This document shows, in pieces, positions 51,777 to 60,004 of a stretch of DNA of 64,000 nucleotides. The notes under the pieces were generated by a model that was given only the letters and a program-made list of their open reading frames with translations, was not told the DNA's origin and did no database searches. Numbering within the stretch: the stretch's first letter is position 1; each line of letters begins with the position of its first letter. The position numbers were made by a program, and so were the translations under genes. Origin of the DNA: Streptomyces sp. SJL17-4 (lineage in GTDB: Bacteria > Actinomycetota > Actinomycetes > Streptomycetales > Streptomycetaceae); assembly GCF_036826855.1 (NCBI RefSeq), contig NZ_CP104578.1:5925501-5989500 (forward strand), read 5' to 3'.

Positions 51777-52457
51777 TCAGGACGTGCCCGGAGTCACGAG
51801 CCCCGACTCGTAGGCGAAGACCACCGCCTGCGCCCGGTCGCGCAGGTCCAGCTTGGCCAGTACCCGGCCGATGTGGGTCTTCACCGTCTGCTCGGCGAGG
51901 ACGAGGTGGTCCGCGATCTCCTGGTTGGACAGGCCGCGGGCGATGAGTTCGAGGACCTCGGTCTCGCGCGGGGTGAGCCCGTTCAGGCGCAGCGCCGTGG
52001 TGTCCTTGCGCGGCGCGGGACGGGAGGCGGCGAAGTCGGCGATGAGCCGTCGGGTCACGGACGGGGCGAGCAGGGCCTCGCCCGCCGCCACCACCCGTAC
52101 CGCCGCGATCAGGTCCGCCGGCGGCGCGTCCTTCAGGAGGAAGCCGGAGGCGCCGGCGCGCAGCGCCTCGTACACGTAGTCGTCCACGTCGAAGGTGGTC
52201 AGCATGAGGACCTTCGGCCGGTGGGTGACCCCGGTCGGCGGGTGGAGGATCTCCCGGGCGGCGGCGAGCCCGTCCAGCTCCGGCATCCGCACGTCCATGA
52301 GGACCACGTCCGGGTGCGTCGAGCGTGCCACGTCGATGCCCTGCCGCCCGTCCGGGGCCTCGCCCACGACGTCGATGTCGGGCTGCGCGGCGAGCAGCGC
52401 GGCGAATCCGGCCCGCACCATGGCCTGGTCGTCGACGATGATCACGCGGATGGTCAC
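51777..52457 (-). CDS. NarL/LuxR-family response regulator
   Basis: This 226-residue regulator has a receiver domain (IIVDDQAMVR, Asp in VVLMDVRMPELDG, Lys in GFLLKDAPP). The LuxR-type helix-turn-helix LTPRETEVLELIARGLSNQEIADHLVLAEQTVKTHIGRVLAKL follows (core RGLSNQEIADHLVLAEQTVK). The GTG overlaps the stop codon of the kinase by four bases, making a classic DesK/DesR-type pair. It probably binds the ATACC-GG-GGTAT repeats nearby. Confidence 0.95.
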   Translation of the reverse strand: MTIRVIIVDDQAMVRAGFAALLAAQPDIDVVGEAPDGRQGIDVARSTHPDVVLMDVRMPELDGLAAAREILHPPTGVTHRPKVLMLTTFDVDDYVYEALRAGASGFLLKDAPPADLIAAVRVVAAGEALLAPSVTRRLIADFAASRPAPRKDTTALRLNGLTPRETEVLELIARGLSNQEIADHLVLAEQTVKTHIGRVLAKLDLRDRAQAVVFAYESGLVTPGTS

Positions 52458-53875
52458 TCGGAGTCCTTGACGGTCGGGGGCGAGGTCGGGGTCGGAGCCG
52501 GGGGCGGAGCCGTGGCCGTGGCCGGTGCCGGGTCCCCGGCCGGGGGCGTCGCCACGGCGGGGGTCGGGTCCGGGGTCAGCGGCAGCCGCGCGGCGACCCG
52601 GAAGCCGCCGTCCGGCAGCGGCCCGGTGTCGAGCGAGCCGCCCGTCAACCGTACGCGTTCCCTCATGCCGACGAGCCCGTGCCCGGTGCCGGACGCGCCG
52701 CGTTCCACCGCGGAATCCGCCTCCGTCGAGGGCCCGTTGACGACGAGGACCGTCAGCCATCCGCCCTCCGCCCGGACCGACACCCGGGTCGGCGCCCCCG
52801 GTGCGTGCCGGACGATGTTCGCGAGGGCCTCCTGCACGATCCGGTACGCGGACAGGTCCACCGTCTGCGGTACGTCGCCGAGGTCGGCGGCGAGCCGCAG
52901 CTCGGCCGGCACCCCCGCCCGTACGGTCGCCTCGACGAGCTGCTGGACCCGGTCGAGACCCGGCTGCGGGGCCCGCTCGCCCTCACTGCCGTCACTGCGC
53001 AGCACGGACAGCAACCGTCGCATTTCGGCCAGCGACTCGCGCGCGCTCGACGCGATCGAGGTGAACTCCTCGCGCGCCGCGTCCGGGAGGTCGGGGATGC
53101 GGTACGGGGCCGAGTCGGCCTGCACGGTGATCACCGACATGTGGTGGGCCACCACGTCGTGCAGCTCGCGCGCGATCCTGGCCCGCTCCTCCAGGAGCGT
53201 GCGGCGGGCCCGCTCGGCCTCGCTGATGGTCTCCTGCTCGACGAGCCGCCGTTGGGCGTCGCCACGCGCGCGTACCGCCGAGGTGAGGAGGAGCAGCACG
53301 CCGCTGAGGACGACGAGCAGGGTGTGGACGCTGGTGTACCCGGCCGGTCGGAAGACCTCCAGGACGTACCCGGCGACGCCGGTCGCCAGCCACACCCCGA
53401 ACAGCGCCCGGCGGGATTCGCGCAGGCCGAGCGCGATCATCAGCGCGCAGTAGCCGACGACGATCGGCGGGGTCCACGGCCAGAGCTCGGCGCGCGGGCC
53501 GTCGGCGGCGAGCAGCGCGACCGCGCCGAGCACATCGGCGGCGAAGATGATCCACCAGGCCTGGAGCGGGCGCGCGACGGCGAGCAGCAGCGGCGCGGTC
53601 TGGGCGGTGCCGATGGCCCCGGCGAGCGCGCCGTTGACCCCGTAGTCCCCGGCGAGGAGGTGGACCGTGGTGGGGAGCAGCGAGGCGACGAACGCGAGGG
53701 CGACGACGTACGGCAGCAAGCGCACCCACCGCGAGGCGGCCTCGGCGAGGAGGGGCGCCCCCGGTGTGCTGGGCGTGGTGAGCGCGGTCCCGAGCCCCTG
53801 GAACATCTCGCGTGTCCGGGTGCTGAGCTGCCGCAGGGTGCTGGTGGGCGGCTCGTGCCGCGGTTCGGTAGCCAT
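52454..53875 (-). CDS. DesK-type sensor histidine kinase
   Basis: This ~473-residue membrane kinase has four to six helices in residues ~50-215. The HisKA_3 motif ERARIARELHDVVAHHMSVITVQA holds the phospho-His, and a short ATPase domain has EALANIVRHA and GHGLVGMRERV. The NGPST segment replaces the usual D-box DNG/DDG, so nucleotide binding may be weak, though the N- and G-boxes are intact. A Pro/Thr/Ala-rich tail ends the protein. ATG 53875 is preferred to one at 53917, which would begin inside the putative operator region. It pairs with the regulator downstream. Confidence 0.9.
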   Translation of the reverse strand: MATEPRHEPPTSTLRQLSTRTREMFQGLGTALTTPSTPGAPLLAEAASRWVRLLPYVVALAFVASLLPTTVHLLAGDYGVNGALAGAIGTAQTAPLLLAVARPLQAWWIIFAADVLGAVALLAADGPRAELWPWTPPIVVGYCALMIALGLRESRRALFGVWLATGVAGYVLEVFRPAGYTSVHTLLVVLSGVLLLLTSAVRARGDAQRRLVEQETISEAERARRTLLEERARIARELHDVVAHHMSVITVQADSAPYRIPDLPDAAREEFTSIASSARESLAEMRRLLSVLRSDGSEGERAPQPGLDRVQQLVEATVRAGVPAELRLAADLGDVPQTVDLSAYRIVQEALANIVRHAPGAPTRVSVRAEGGWLTVLVVNGPSTEADSAVERGASGTGHGLVGMRERVRLTGGSLDTGPLPDGGFRVAARLPLTPDPTPAVATPPAGDPAPATATAPPPAPTPTSPPTVKDSE

Positions 53876-53915
53876 GACCAGCTCAGGGTAGGCAGCGGGC
53901 CCGGCCCCCGACGTC

Positions 53916-53954
53916 ATACCGGGGACCGGGCTCTGCCCTGATACCGGGGTATGA
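53916..53954. promoter_or_regulatory. ATACCGGGG repeats ahead of the kinase gene
   Basis: ATACCGGGG occurs at 53916-53924 and again at 53941-53949, where it extends to ATACC-GG-GGTAT (53941-53952). TCATACC and GGTATGA also make a larger inverted repeat (53914-53954). The position suggests autoregulation of the two-component operon. Confidence 0.5.
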
Positions 53955-53968
53955 GGCCGGGGCTAGGG

Positions 53969-54856
53969 CTACAGCTCCGCGAGGAGTTCCGCCTTCTTCG
54001 CCGAGAACTCCTCGTCCGTCACCAGTCCCGCCTGATGCAGTTCACCCAGGTGCCGAATCCTTTCAGCGACGACCCCGGGAGCGGCGGCCGTGCGCGCCGG
54101 GACGCGGTCCGAGGTCCTGATCGCCGCGAGGACGGCCGCCGCGAAGGGGAGGGACAGGTGCACCGGCCCGTAACCGAGGCCGAACACGACGGAGCCGGGG
54201 TCACGGTCGGGCTGGGACGCGCGGGGTTCGCCACCCCGGGGGATCAGCCGCAGATGCCCGTCCAGGACGTCCGGCGAGCGCCACTCGACCCCGCAGAGAT
54301 CACGTACGTGGAAGAACTGGTCACCCGCCTTCCACTTCTCGGAGGACGCTCCCGTCCAGGACCAGCGGAACGAGACCTCCGACTGCCCGTCGAAGCCGGC
54401 CTTCCCGTCGTACGCCTTGAAGGACTGCGGACCCTGCGGCGGCGCCACGAGGAAACGGTCGGCGGGCGTCACGTCGCCCCCGTCCGGGGGGCCGTCGGAG
54501 TACACCGCCCCCGCCGTCCCGGGCCCGAGTACGGCCCGTAGCTCGTCCTGGTAGTACTCGGCGAGCGTCTCCCGGTCCGCCGGCAGCACCAGGCGGTACG
54601 GGTCGCAGTTCTCCGAGAGCTGCCCCGCGGCCGCCTCCATCAGCGGATCGGCGCCCGGTCTCGGCACGGCGTGCAGCACGACGGTGCCCCGCTTGCCGGG
54701 CGAGAGCGTCACGGACGCCAGCGCCTCGTGCGGTACACGTCGTTCGCGCAGCACGCTGAAGAGCCTTGGCGCACGGTTCCCCCGGTCGAAGCGGATGACG
54801 AGGGCGTCACTCTCGAACTCCCAGGTGGCATGAATTCCGGCCAGCACATCACCCAT
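53969..54856 (-). CDS. DUF4429 protein with C-terminal SHOCT domain
   Basis: This 295-residue cytosolic protein of unknown function starts GDVLAGIHATWEFESDALVIRF and has a repeated beta-rich DUF4429 layout (residues ~10-120 and ~145-215). It ends with a SHOCT helix pair (AERIRHLGELHQAGLVTDEEFSAKKAELLAEL, core HQAGLVTDEEFSAKKAELL). SHOCT tails often mediate oligomerisation. ATG 54856 is used; an ATG three codons earlier (54865) is equally possible. It is 93 bases upstream of the two-component genes and downstream of the second DUF1023 gene. The role is unknown. Confidence 0.85.
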   Translation of the reverse strand: MGDVLAGIHATWEFESDALVIRFDRGNRAPRLFSVLRERRVPHEALASVTLSPGKRGTVVLHAVPRPGADPLMEAAAGQLSENCDPYRLVLPADRETLAEYYQDELRAVLGPGTAGAVYSDGPPDGGDVTPADRFLVAPPQGPQSFKAYDGKAGFDGQSEVSFRWSWTGASSEKWKAGDQFFHVRDLCGVEWRSPDVLDGHLRLIPRGGEPRASQPDRDPGSVVFGLGYGPVHLSLPFAAAVLAAIRTSDRVPARTAAAPGVVAERIRHLGELHQAGLVTDEEFSAKKAELLAEL

Positions 54857-54930
54857 ACGCCTCATCGTAAGCGGCGCGTGCCCGTGCGTCGCCCCCGTGA
54901 AAGGTCCCGAAATTACGTGATCTACGCGCG

Positions 54931-56145
54931 TCAGCGCCCTTCCGTACCGGATATTCCCCCGTGGCAAGCGCTGTCGGCACGTGCGCAGACCAGCGTCCCG
55001 TAGGAGCCGACGCCTATCGCGGCGAAGTTGCCGAGGCTCTCGGTGCCCGGCTCGAAATAGCCGCTGTGGCCGATGGCGCCACGGGCCGACAGCAGCCGGG
55101 CGCCGAACTCCGGGGCCACCGGATCGGCCCCGTGCCCGACTCCACCCACCTCCACGTGCGGCACGCCCGCGATCCAGTCGTCGGCGTCCCGCATCGCCCA
55201 CACGCGCGCGGGGGTGCGGAGTTCCGCCGCCCGTTCCACCCGCATCCCGGGGCTTCCGGCCACCGTCAGGTCCGTCACCCGGGCGGGGAGCCGGGGCGCG
55301 GCGACCCCGCAGAGCACGGAGCCGTAGCTGTGGCAGAACAGCGCCACGCGCGCGTCGCCGGGCAGCGCCTCGGTCAGCCGGACGAGCCGTGCGGCGCCTC
55401 CCTCGGCGAGGCGTCCGGTCATCGCGTCGACGCCGACCCCGGCGGGCGAGGTGTAGTCGGCCCAGGCGATCACGGCGACCCTGGCGCCGGGCGAGGCCCG
55501 CCGCTCGGCGCGGTAGAGGGACCGGGCCATGCCGGCGGGAGCCCCGTACCGGCCGTGGGTCTTCTGGAAGGTGAGGAGGTTGGTGTCGACGCCGGGCACG
55601 ATCACCGAGACGTGCCGGGCCCGCGTCAGGTCCCCGAGGACCTCGGCCGTCCGCCCCGTACCGGTCGGGTCGAAGGCGAGGATCTGCCGGCCGGGCCGCA
55701 TCAGCGAGACGAAGCGGTCGAGGCGCCGCTGCGCCTCGTGCCGTCCGTCGGCGGAGAGCCGGGTGTCGTGGATCCTGCCCCGTTCGACGGTGAGCGCGCG
55801 GCCGAGGGTGATCCGGTTGGCGCGGTAGCGCAGCGCGACCGGGGCGCCGTCGAGATTGCCGACGACGAGCGGATGCCGTTCGGCGAGCCCGGCCGCGCGC
55901 GCGTGGCCGAGCCGGGCGAAGAACGCGGCGATGCCCCTGGCGGAGGTGGTCGGTCCCGGCAGGGGGCGGTGGTCGATCCGGTCGCGGGCCCAGGCGGCGA
56001 GCGCGGCCTCGCGGGACGGGCCGGGCGCCGGACGGTGCTTGATCGTCGTCCAGCCGGTGGTCGTGAGCAGCACGAACACGACGGCGAGCGCGAGCAGGGT
56101 GCGCAGGACGACCAGCGTGGGGGAGTCGGCTTCGACGGGGGTCAC
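54931..56145 (-). CDS. membrane-anchored DUF1023 alpha/beta-hydrolase (paralogue)
   Basis: This 404-residue paralogue of the protein at 50510 has an uncleaved N-terminal membrane helix (VVLRTLLALAVVFVLLTTTGW) instead of a plain signal peptide. The shared core includes HPLVVGNLDGAPVALRYRAN, nucleophile Ser in FCHSYGSVLCG, DADDWIAGVPHVEVGGVGHGADP (core DDWIAGVPHVEVGG) and His in IGHSGYFEPGTESL. It has an extra ~50 residues before the core and a short tail with two cysteines. The active site should face outward. The GTG start at 56145 lacks a clear ribosome site. Confidence 0.88.
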   Translation of the reverse strand: MTPVEADSPTLVVLRTLLALAVVFVLLTTTGWTTIKHRPAPGPSREAALAAWARDRIDHRPLPGPTTSARGIAAFFARLGHARAAGLAERHPLVVGNLDGAPVALRYRANRITLGRALTVERGRIHDTRLSADGRHEAQRRLDRFVSLMRPGRQILAFDPTGTGRTAEVLGDLTRARHVSVIVPGVDTNLLTFQKTHGRYGAPAGMARSLYRAERRASPGARVAVIAWADYTSPAGVGVDAMTGRLAEGGAARLVRLTEALPGDARVALFCHSYGSVLCGVAAPRLPARVTDLTVAGSPGMRVERAAELRTPARVWAMRDADDWIAGVPHVEVGGVGHGADPVAPEFGARLLSARGAIGHSGYFEPGTESLGNFAAIGVGSYGTLVCARADSACHGGISGTEGR

Positions 56146-56229
56146 GGGCGGCCACCCTACGGGGCGCGGGTGAACGACCCCGACCGGGGCTTGGGTGAAC
56201 GACCCGACCGCCCGCGACCGCCAGGCCCT

Positions 56230-56865
56230 CTAGATCCGGTCGCGCCAGCGGGGTGCCAGGGCCGGTCCGAGGTGGTCCAGATACCGCTCGGTGAGGGCGC
56301 GGATGGCCTCCAGGCTCTGGTCCGTACCCCGCCCCCACAGCTGGCCTGTCACACGCATCACACCGCTGAACGCCGCCACCGCGATCCGGGGGCGCGGGTC
56401 CGCGTCGACGTCGAGGCCCTCCCGCTCGGCGATGATCCGGGCGAGGGTCTCCTCCATCTCCGTGGAGCGGCGCAGATGGACGGCGAGCAGCGCGGGCGTC
56501 GACTCGATCAGCTGGAAGGAGCGCAGATAGAGCTCCAGCGGTACGACCTCGGTGATGGCGTCGCCGATGGTGTCCCAGCCGGAGAGCACGGCGTTGCGCA
56601 TGGCGTCGAACGGGCCCTCGCCGGGGGGCCGCTGCCGGAGGGCCTCGATGAAACGCTCCTCCACCATGTGCTGGACGGCGAAGGCGACCTCCTCCTTGGA
56701 GGAGAAGTAGCGGAAGAAGGTGCGCTGGGAGACCTCGACGGTGTCGACGATCTCGTCGACGGTCGTCCGCTCGTAGCCGTGCGTGGTGAAGAGCTCGAGG
56801 GCCACCTTGATCAGCGCCTCGCGCGTACGTTGCTTCTTCCGCTCCCGCAGGCCGGGCAAGGTCAC
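56230..56865 (-). CDS. TetR-family regulator of the adjacent efflux pump
   Basis: This 211-residue repressor has the helix-turn-helix FTTHGYERTTVDEIVDTVEVSQRTFFRYFSSKEEV (core TTVDEIVDTVEVSQRTFFRY) typical of TetR proteins next to DHA2 pumps. A C-terminal ligand domain follows. GAGGA lies seven bases before the GTG at 56865. It is divergent from the pump at 56983 with a perfect AGTGACTGTCACT dyad between. It probably represses the pump until a toxic compound binds. Confidence 0.92.
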   Translation of the reverse strand: MTLPGLRERKKQRTREALIKVALELFTTHGYERTTVDEIVDTVEVSQRTFFRYFSSKEEVAFAVQHMVEERFIEALRQRPPGEGPFDAMRNAVLSGWDTIGDAITEVVPLELYLRSFQLIESTPALLAVHLRRSTEMEETLARIIAEREGLDVDADPRPRIAVAAFSGVMRVTGQLWGRGTDQSLEAIRALTERYLDHLGPALAPRWRDRI

Positions 56866-56957
56866 GTCAGGATCCTCTTTTCACGCATTTCGTCCGGCTC
56901 AGCCTACCTGTGAGCTACGTGACAGTTACCGGCGTGTGAATCGCTTTGTCAATTGTC

Positions 56958-56970
56958 AGTGACTGTCACT
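56958..56970. promoter_or_regulatory. probable TetR operator for the DHA2 pump
   Basis: AGTGAC-T-GTCACT is a perfect 13-base inverted repeat, 13 bases before the pump start. Related TGACAGT and TTGTCA half-sites lie upstream at about 56920 and 56948. Confidence 0.65.
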
Positions 56971-56982
56971 AGCCTCGTTCGC

Positions 56983-58605
56983 ATGACTAGTCAGACCACC
57001 GTGGAAAAGGCCCCGCAGGGCCAGGGGGACGCCCGGGAACCCGTACCGGCCCCGGCGAAGGGACTGCGTGGCCATCCGTGGTTGACGTTGTTCGGAGTCG
57101 CGGTCGGCGTCATGATGGTCGCGCTCGACGGCACGATCGTCGCCATCGCCAACCCCGCCATCAAGACCGACCTCGGCGCCTCCCTCGCCCAGGTCCAGTG
57201 GATCACCAACGGCTATCTGCTCGCCCTGGCCGTCGCGCTGATCACCGCCGGCAAGCTCGGTGACCGCTTCGGCCACCGGCAGACCTTCCTCATCGGCATC
57301 GCCGGCTTCGCCCTCGCCTCCGGCGCCATCGGCCTCTCCGACTCCATCGGGGCCGTGATCGCCTTCCGTGTCCTCCAGGGCCTCTTCGGCGCCCTGCTCA
57401 TGCCGGCCGCGCTCGGCCTGCTGCGCGCCACCTTCCCCGCCGAGAAGCTGAACATGGCCATCGGCATCTGGGGCATGGTCATCGGCGCGTCCACCGCGGG
57501 CGGCCCGATCGTCGGCGGCCTGCTCGTCGAGCACGTCAGCTGGCAGTCCGTCTTCTTCATCAACGTGCCGGTCGGCGTCCTCGCGCTCGTCCTCGGCCTC
57601 GTCATCCTCAAGGACCACCGCGCGGAGAACGCACCGCGTTCCTTCGACGTCCTCGGCATCCTGCTGCTCTCCGGCGCCATGGCCTCCCTCGTCTGGAGCC
57701 TCATCAAGGCCGGTGAGTCCTGGGGCTGGTCGAGCGGCAAGACCTGGGGCGGCCTGCTCGGCGCGGTGCTGCTCTTCGCGGTCTTCGCCTTCTGGGAGAC
57801 CAAGGTCAAGGAGCCGCTCATCCCGCTGGCCATGTTCCGCTCCGTGCCGCTCTCGGCCGGTGTGGTGCTGATGGTCCTGATGGCCTTCGCCTTCATGGGC
57901 GGCCTGTTCTTCGTGACCTTCTACCTCCAGGGAGTGAAGGGGCTCAGCCCGGTCGACAGCGGTCTGCACCTGCTGCCGCTGACCGCGATGATGATCGTCT
58001 CCTCGCCGCTCGCGGGTGCGCTGATCACCAAGTTCGGCCCGCGGGTGCCGCTGGTCGGCGGCATGGTCTGCACGGCCGTCGCGATGTTCGGCATGATCAC
58101 GCTCTCCGCCGGCACCGGCACCTTCGTCATGTCCCTCTGGTTCGCGCTGCTGGGTCTCGGGCTCGCCCCGGTCATGGTCGGCGCCACCGAGGTCATCGTC
58201 GGCAACGCGCCCCTGGAGCTCTCCGGCGTGGCCGGCGGTCTCCAGCAGGCCGGCATGCAGGTCGGCGGCGCGCTCGGTACGGCGGTGCTCGGCGCCGTCA
58301 TGTCCTCCAAGGTCTCCGACGCCTTCGAGGGCAACTGGAAGGACGCCGGCATCCAGGCCCCGGTCGACCCGCGTCTGGAGCAGGCCGCCGAGTTCGGCAT
58401 GGCCCCGCCGGAGCTGGCCCAGGCGCCGGGGATGACCCCCGACCTCCTCCAGCAGATCACCGGCGTCATCCACGACACCTTCCTCGACGGCATGGGTCTT
58501 GCCTTCACCGTCGCCGGTGTCGTCGCCGTCGTCGCGGCCCTCGTCGCCACGCTCACCAAGCGCGGCGCGAACGCGGAGGCGGGCGGCATGGGCGGTCACA
58601 TCTGA
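56983..58605 (+). CDS. MFS multidrug efflux transporter (DHA2, EmrB/QacA)
   Basis: This 540-residue, 14-helix proton antiporter has the DHA2 start VALDGTIVAIANPAIKTDLGASLAQVQW (core MVALDGTIVAIANPAIKTDL), motif A GKLGDRFGHRQTF and motif C GASTAGGPIVGGLLVEHVSWQSVFFINVP (core GPIVGGLLVEHVSW). A large loop near residue 470 precedes the last helix. ATG 56983 is used. The product exports lipophilic drugs or self-made antibiotics; its substrate is not predictable. It is controlled by the divergent TetR gene. A strong hairpin follows. Confidence 0.94.
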   Translation: MTSQTTVEKAPQGQGDAREPVPAPAKGLRGHPWLTLFGVAVGVMMVALDGTIVAIANPAIKTDLGASLAQVQWITNGYLLALAVALITAGKLGDRFGHRQTFLIGIAGFALASGAIGLSDSIGAVIAFRVLQGLFGALLMPAALGLLRATFPAEKLNMAIGIWGMVIGASTAGGPIVGGLLVEHVSWQSVFFINVPVGVLALVLGLVILKDHRAENAPRSFDVLGILLLSGAMASLVWSLIKAGESWGWSSGKTWGGLLGAVLLFAVFAFWETKVKEPLIPLAMFRSVPLSAGVVLMVLMAFAFMGGLFFVTFYLQGVKGLSPVDSGLHLLPLTAMMIVSSPLAGALITKFGPRVPLVGGMVCTAVAMFGMITLSAGTGTFVMSLWFALLGLGLAPVMVGATEVIVGNAPLELSGVAGGLQQAGMQVGGALGTAVLGAVMSSKVSDAFEGNWKDAGIQAPVDPRLEQAAEFGMAPPELAQAPGMTPDLLQQITGVIHDTFLDGMGLAFTVAGVVAVVAALVATLTKRGANAEAGGMGGHI

Positions 58606-58626
58606 CGTCCCTCGGGGTTCCCGTAA

Positions 58627-58663
58627 GGGGCCGTCACCCGTTCGCGTGAACGGGGGCGGCCCC
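58627..58663 (+). terminator. terminator after the DHA2 pump
   Basis: GGGGCCG/CGGCCCC (58627-58633, 58657-58663) encloses CCCGTTC/GAACGGG around GCGT. It is a long two-part stem. Confidence 0.88.
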
Positions 58664-58732
58664 TCTTCCGTCTCCGGGTGACCTCCGCCATGCTTTTGAT
58701 TACAGAGAGTGACTGAACGGGGGTTCATCAGC

Positions 58733-59119
58733 ATGTACGTGTATACGAAGACCGCACTGGCCGTCGCGGCCGTCCTGACCGCCTTTCTGACCGCCGTCCC
58801 CGCGGTCCCGGCGGCGGCCGTGCCGTCCGGGACCGCTCTGGGGGCCTGCGGGCCGGGCCGGCTCTGCCTCTGGCCCAAGCCCGACTTCAAGGGCAGGGCG
58901 CAGAGCCACGAGCTGGCCACGACCGACATCGAGAGCTGTGTCGCGCTGCCGCCGGGCACCTCGGCCCAGTCCCTCGCCAACCGCACGGGACGACCGGTCA
59001 CCACGTACCAGTCCGCCGAGTGCGCGGAGACGGGCGAGTTCGAGACGTACCCGGGGCGCGGGACCTGGGTGCCGCAGACGCCCTACGAGGTCAGAGCGTT
59101 CAAGCTGTGGGAGCGGTAG
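58733..59119 (+). CDS. secreted peptidase-inhibitor I36 family protein
   Basis: This ~128-residue exported protein has a Sec signal (KTALAVAAVLTAFLTAVPAVPAAA, core LAVAAVLTAFLTAVPA) and a crystallin-like domain beginning CGPGRLCLWPKPDFKG. It has four cysteines for two disulfides. The family includes SMPI, a metalloprotease inhibitor from Streptomyces. ATG 58733 is chosen; a GTG at 58709 would lengthen the leader by eight residues. Its last 20 bases overlap the end of the potassium-channel gene on the other strand. Confidence 0.82.
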   Translation: MYVYTKTALAVAAVLTAFLTAVPAVPAAAVPSGTALGACGPGRLCLWPKPDFKGRAQSHELATTDIESCVALPPGTSAQSLANRTGRPVTTYQSAECAETGEFETYPGRGTWVPQTPYEVRAFKLWER

Positions 59120-59903
59120 GGACGGCGGCGACGTCCTGGGGTTCGTGCGGCGCGGGAACAGCCGCCGGGGCGACGCTGTCCGTGACCACCCCCGCCGGGA
59201 CCGACAGCCGGGCGACCTCCGCGCGCAGTTCGCGGACCTCCAGGGTCAGCGTTTCCAGCAGCTCGGTCTGACGGCGCTCCACCGCGTCGTCGCGGTCGAA
59301 GCGGGAGATGAACCAGGCGGCGATGTTGGCGGTGACGACACCGAGAAGGGCGATGCCCGAGAGCATCAGGCCCACCGCGAGGACCCGGCCGAGACCCGTG
59401 GTGGGGGCGTGGTCGCCGTAGCCGACGGTGGTCATCGTGGTGAACGACCACCAGACCGCGTCCCCGAGCGTCCTGATGTTGCCGTCGGGGGCGTCCCGCT
59501 CGACGTGCAGCACGGCCAGCGAGCCGAACATCATCAGCCCGACGACCGCCCCCGCCACATAGGTGGTCAGCGTTATCTGAGGGGCCATCCGGGCCCGTCG
59601 GCCGACGAGGAGGAGTGTGGAGACGACCCGCAGCAGCCGCAGCGGCTGCACCATCGGCAGCACGACCGCGAGCAGATCGAGGGGGTGGGAGCGGACGAAG
59701 GCCCAGCGGGCCGGGGCGATGGACAGCCGGACCAGATAGTCGAGGGCGAAGGCCGCCCAGACCGCCCACTCGACATGGGTGCACAGCCGGTGCACCCAGG
59801 GGGCGGCGCCGGGAGCCACGATCGGCACGGCGTACGCGACGCCGAACGCCACGGCGAGCACGAGCAGCGGTGCCTGTGTGCGTTCTTCCCAGCGATCCCT
59901 CAT
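59100..59903 (-). CDS. voltage-gated-type potassium channel
   Basis: This 267-residue, six-helix channel has the selectivity filter TMTTVGYGDHAP between helices 5 and 6. A weakly charged S4 (PLRLLRVVSTLLLVGRRAR) and a C-terminal coiled coil (RRQTELLETLTLEVRELRAEVARL) for tetramer assembly are also present. ATG 59903 is chosen because the longer frame adds only an Arg/Ser/Pro leader. It probably passes K+ in response to voltage or other signals. It converges on and overlaps the I36 gene by 20 bases. aceE lies upstream. Confidence 0.92.
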   Translation of the reverse strand: MRDRWEERTQAPLLVLAVAFGVAYAVPIVAPGAAPWVHRLCTHVEWAVWAAFALDYLVRLSIAPARWAFVRSHPLDLLAVVLPMVQPLRLLRVVSTLLLVGRRARMAPQITLTTYVAGAVVGLMMFGSLAVLHVERDAPDGNIRTLGDAVWWSFTTMTTVGYGDHAPTTGLGRVLAVGLMLSGIALLGVVTANIAAWFISRFDRDDAVERRQTELLETLTLEVRELRAEVARLSVPAGVVTDSVAPAAVPAPHEPQDVAAVPTAPTA

Positions 59904-60004
59904 GCGGGGAATCGTAGAGAACGCCGAAGGGCGGCGAGACCGAGGTCCCACCGCCCCTCACCAGGTGCGCTGTGCTACCGGAGAACCGTCCGAGGGCTAC
60001 CGGA

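Noticed and set aside
56956..59004. 682-codon frame opposite the DHA2 pump
   Set aside because: It contains only His/Asp/Glu/Gln-rich filler and covers a recognised transporter and a terminator.
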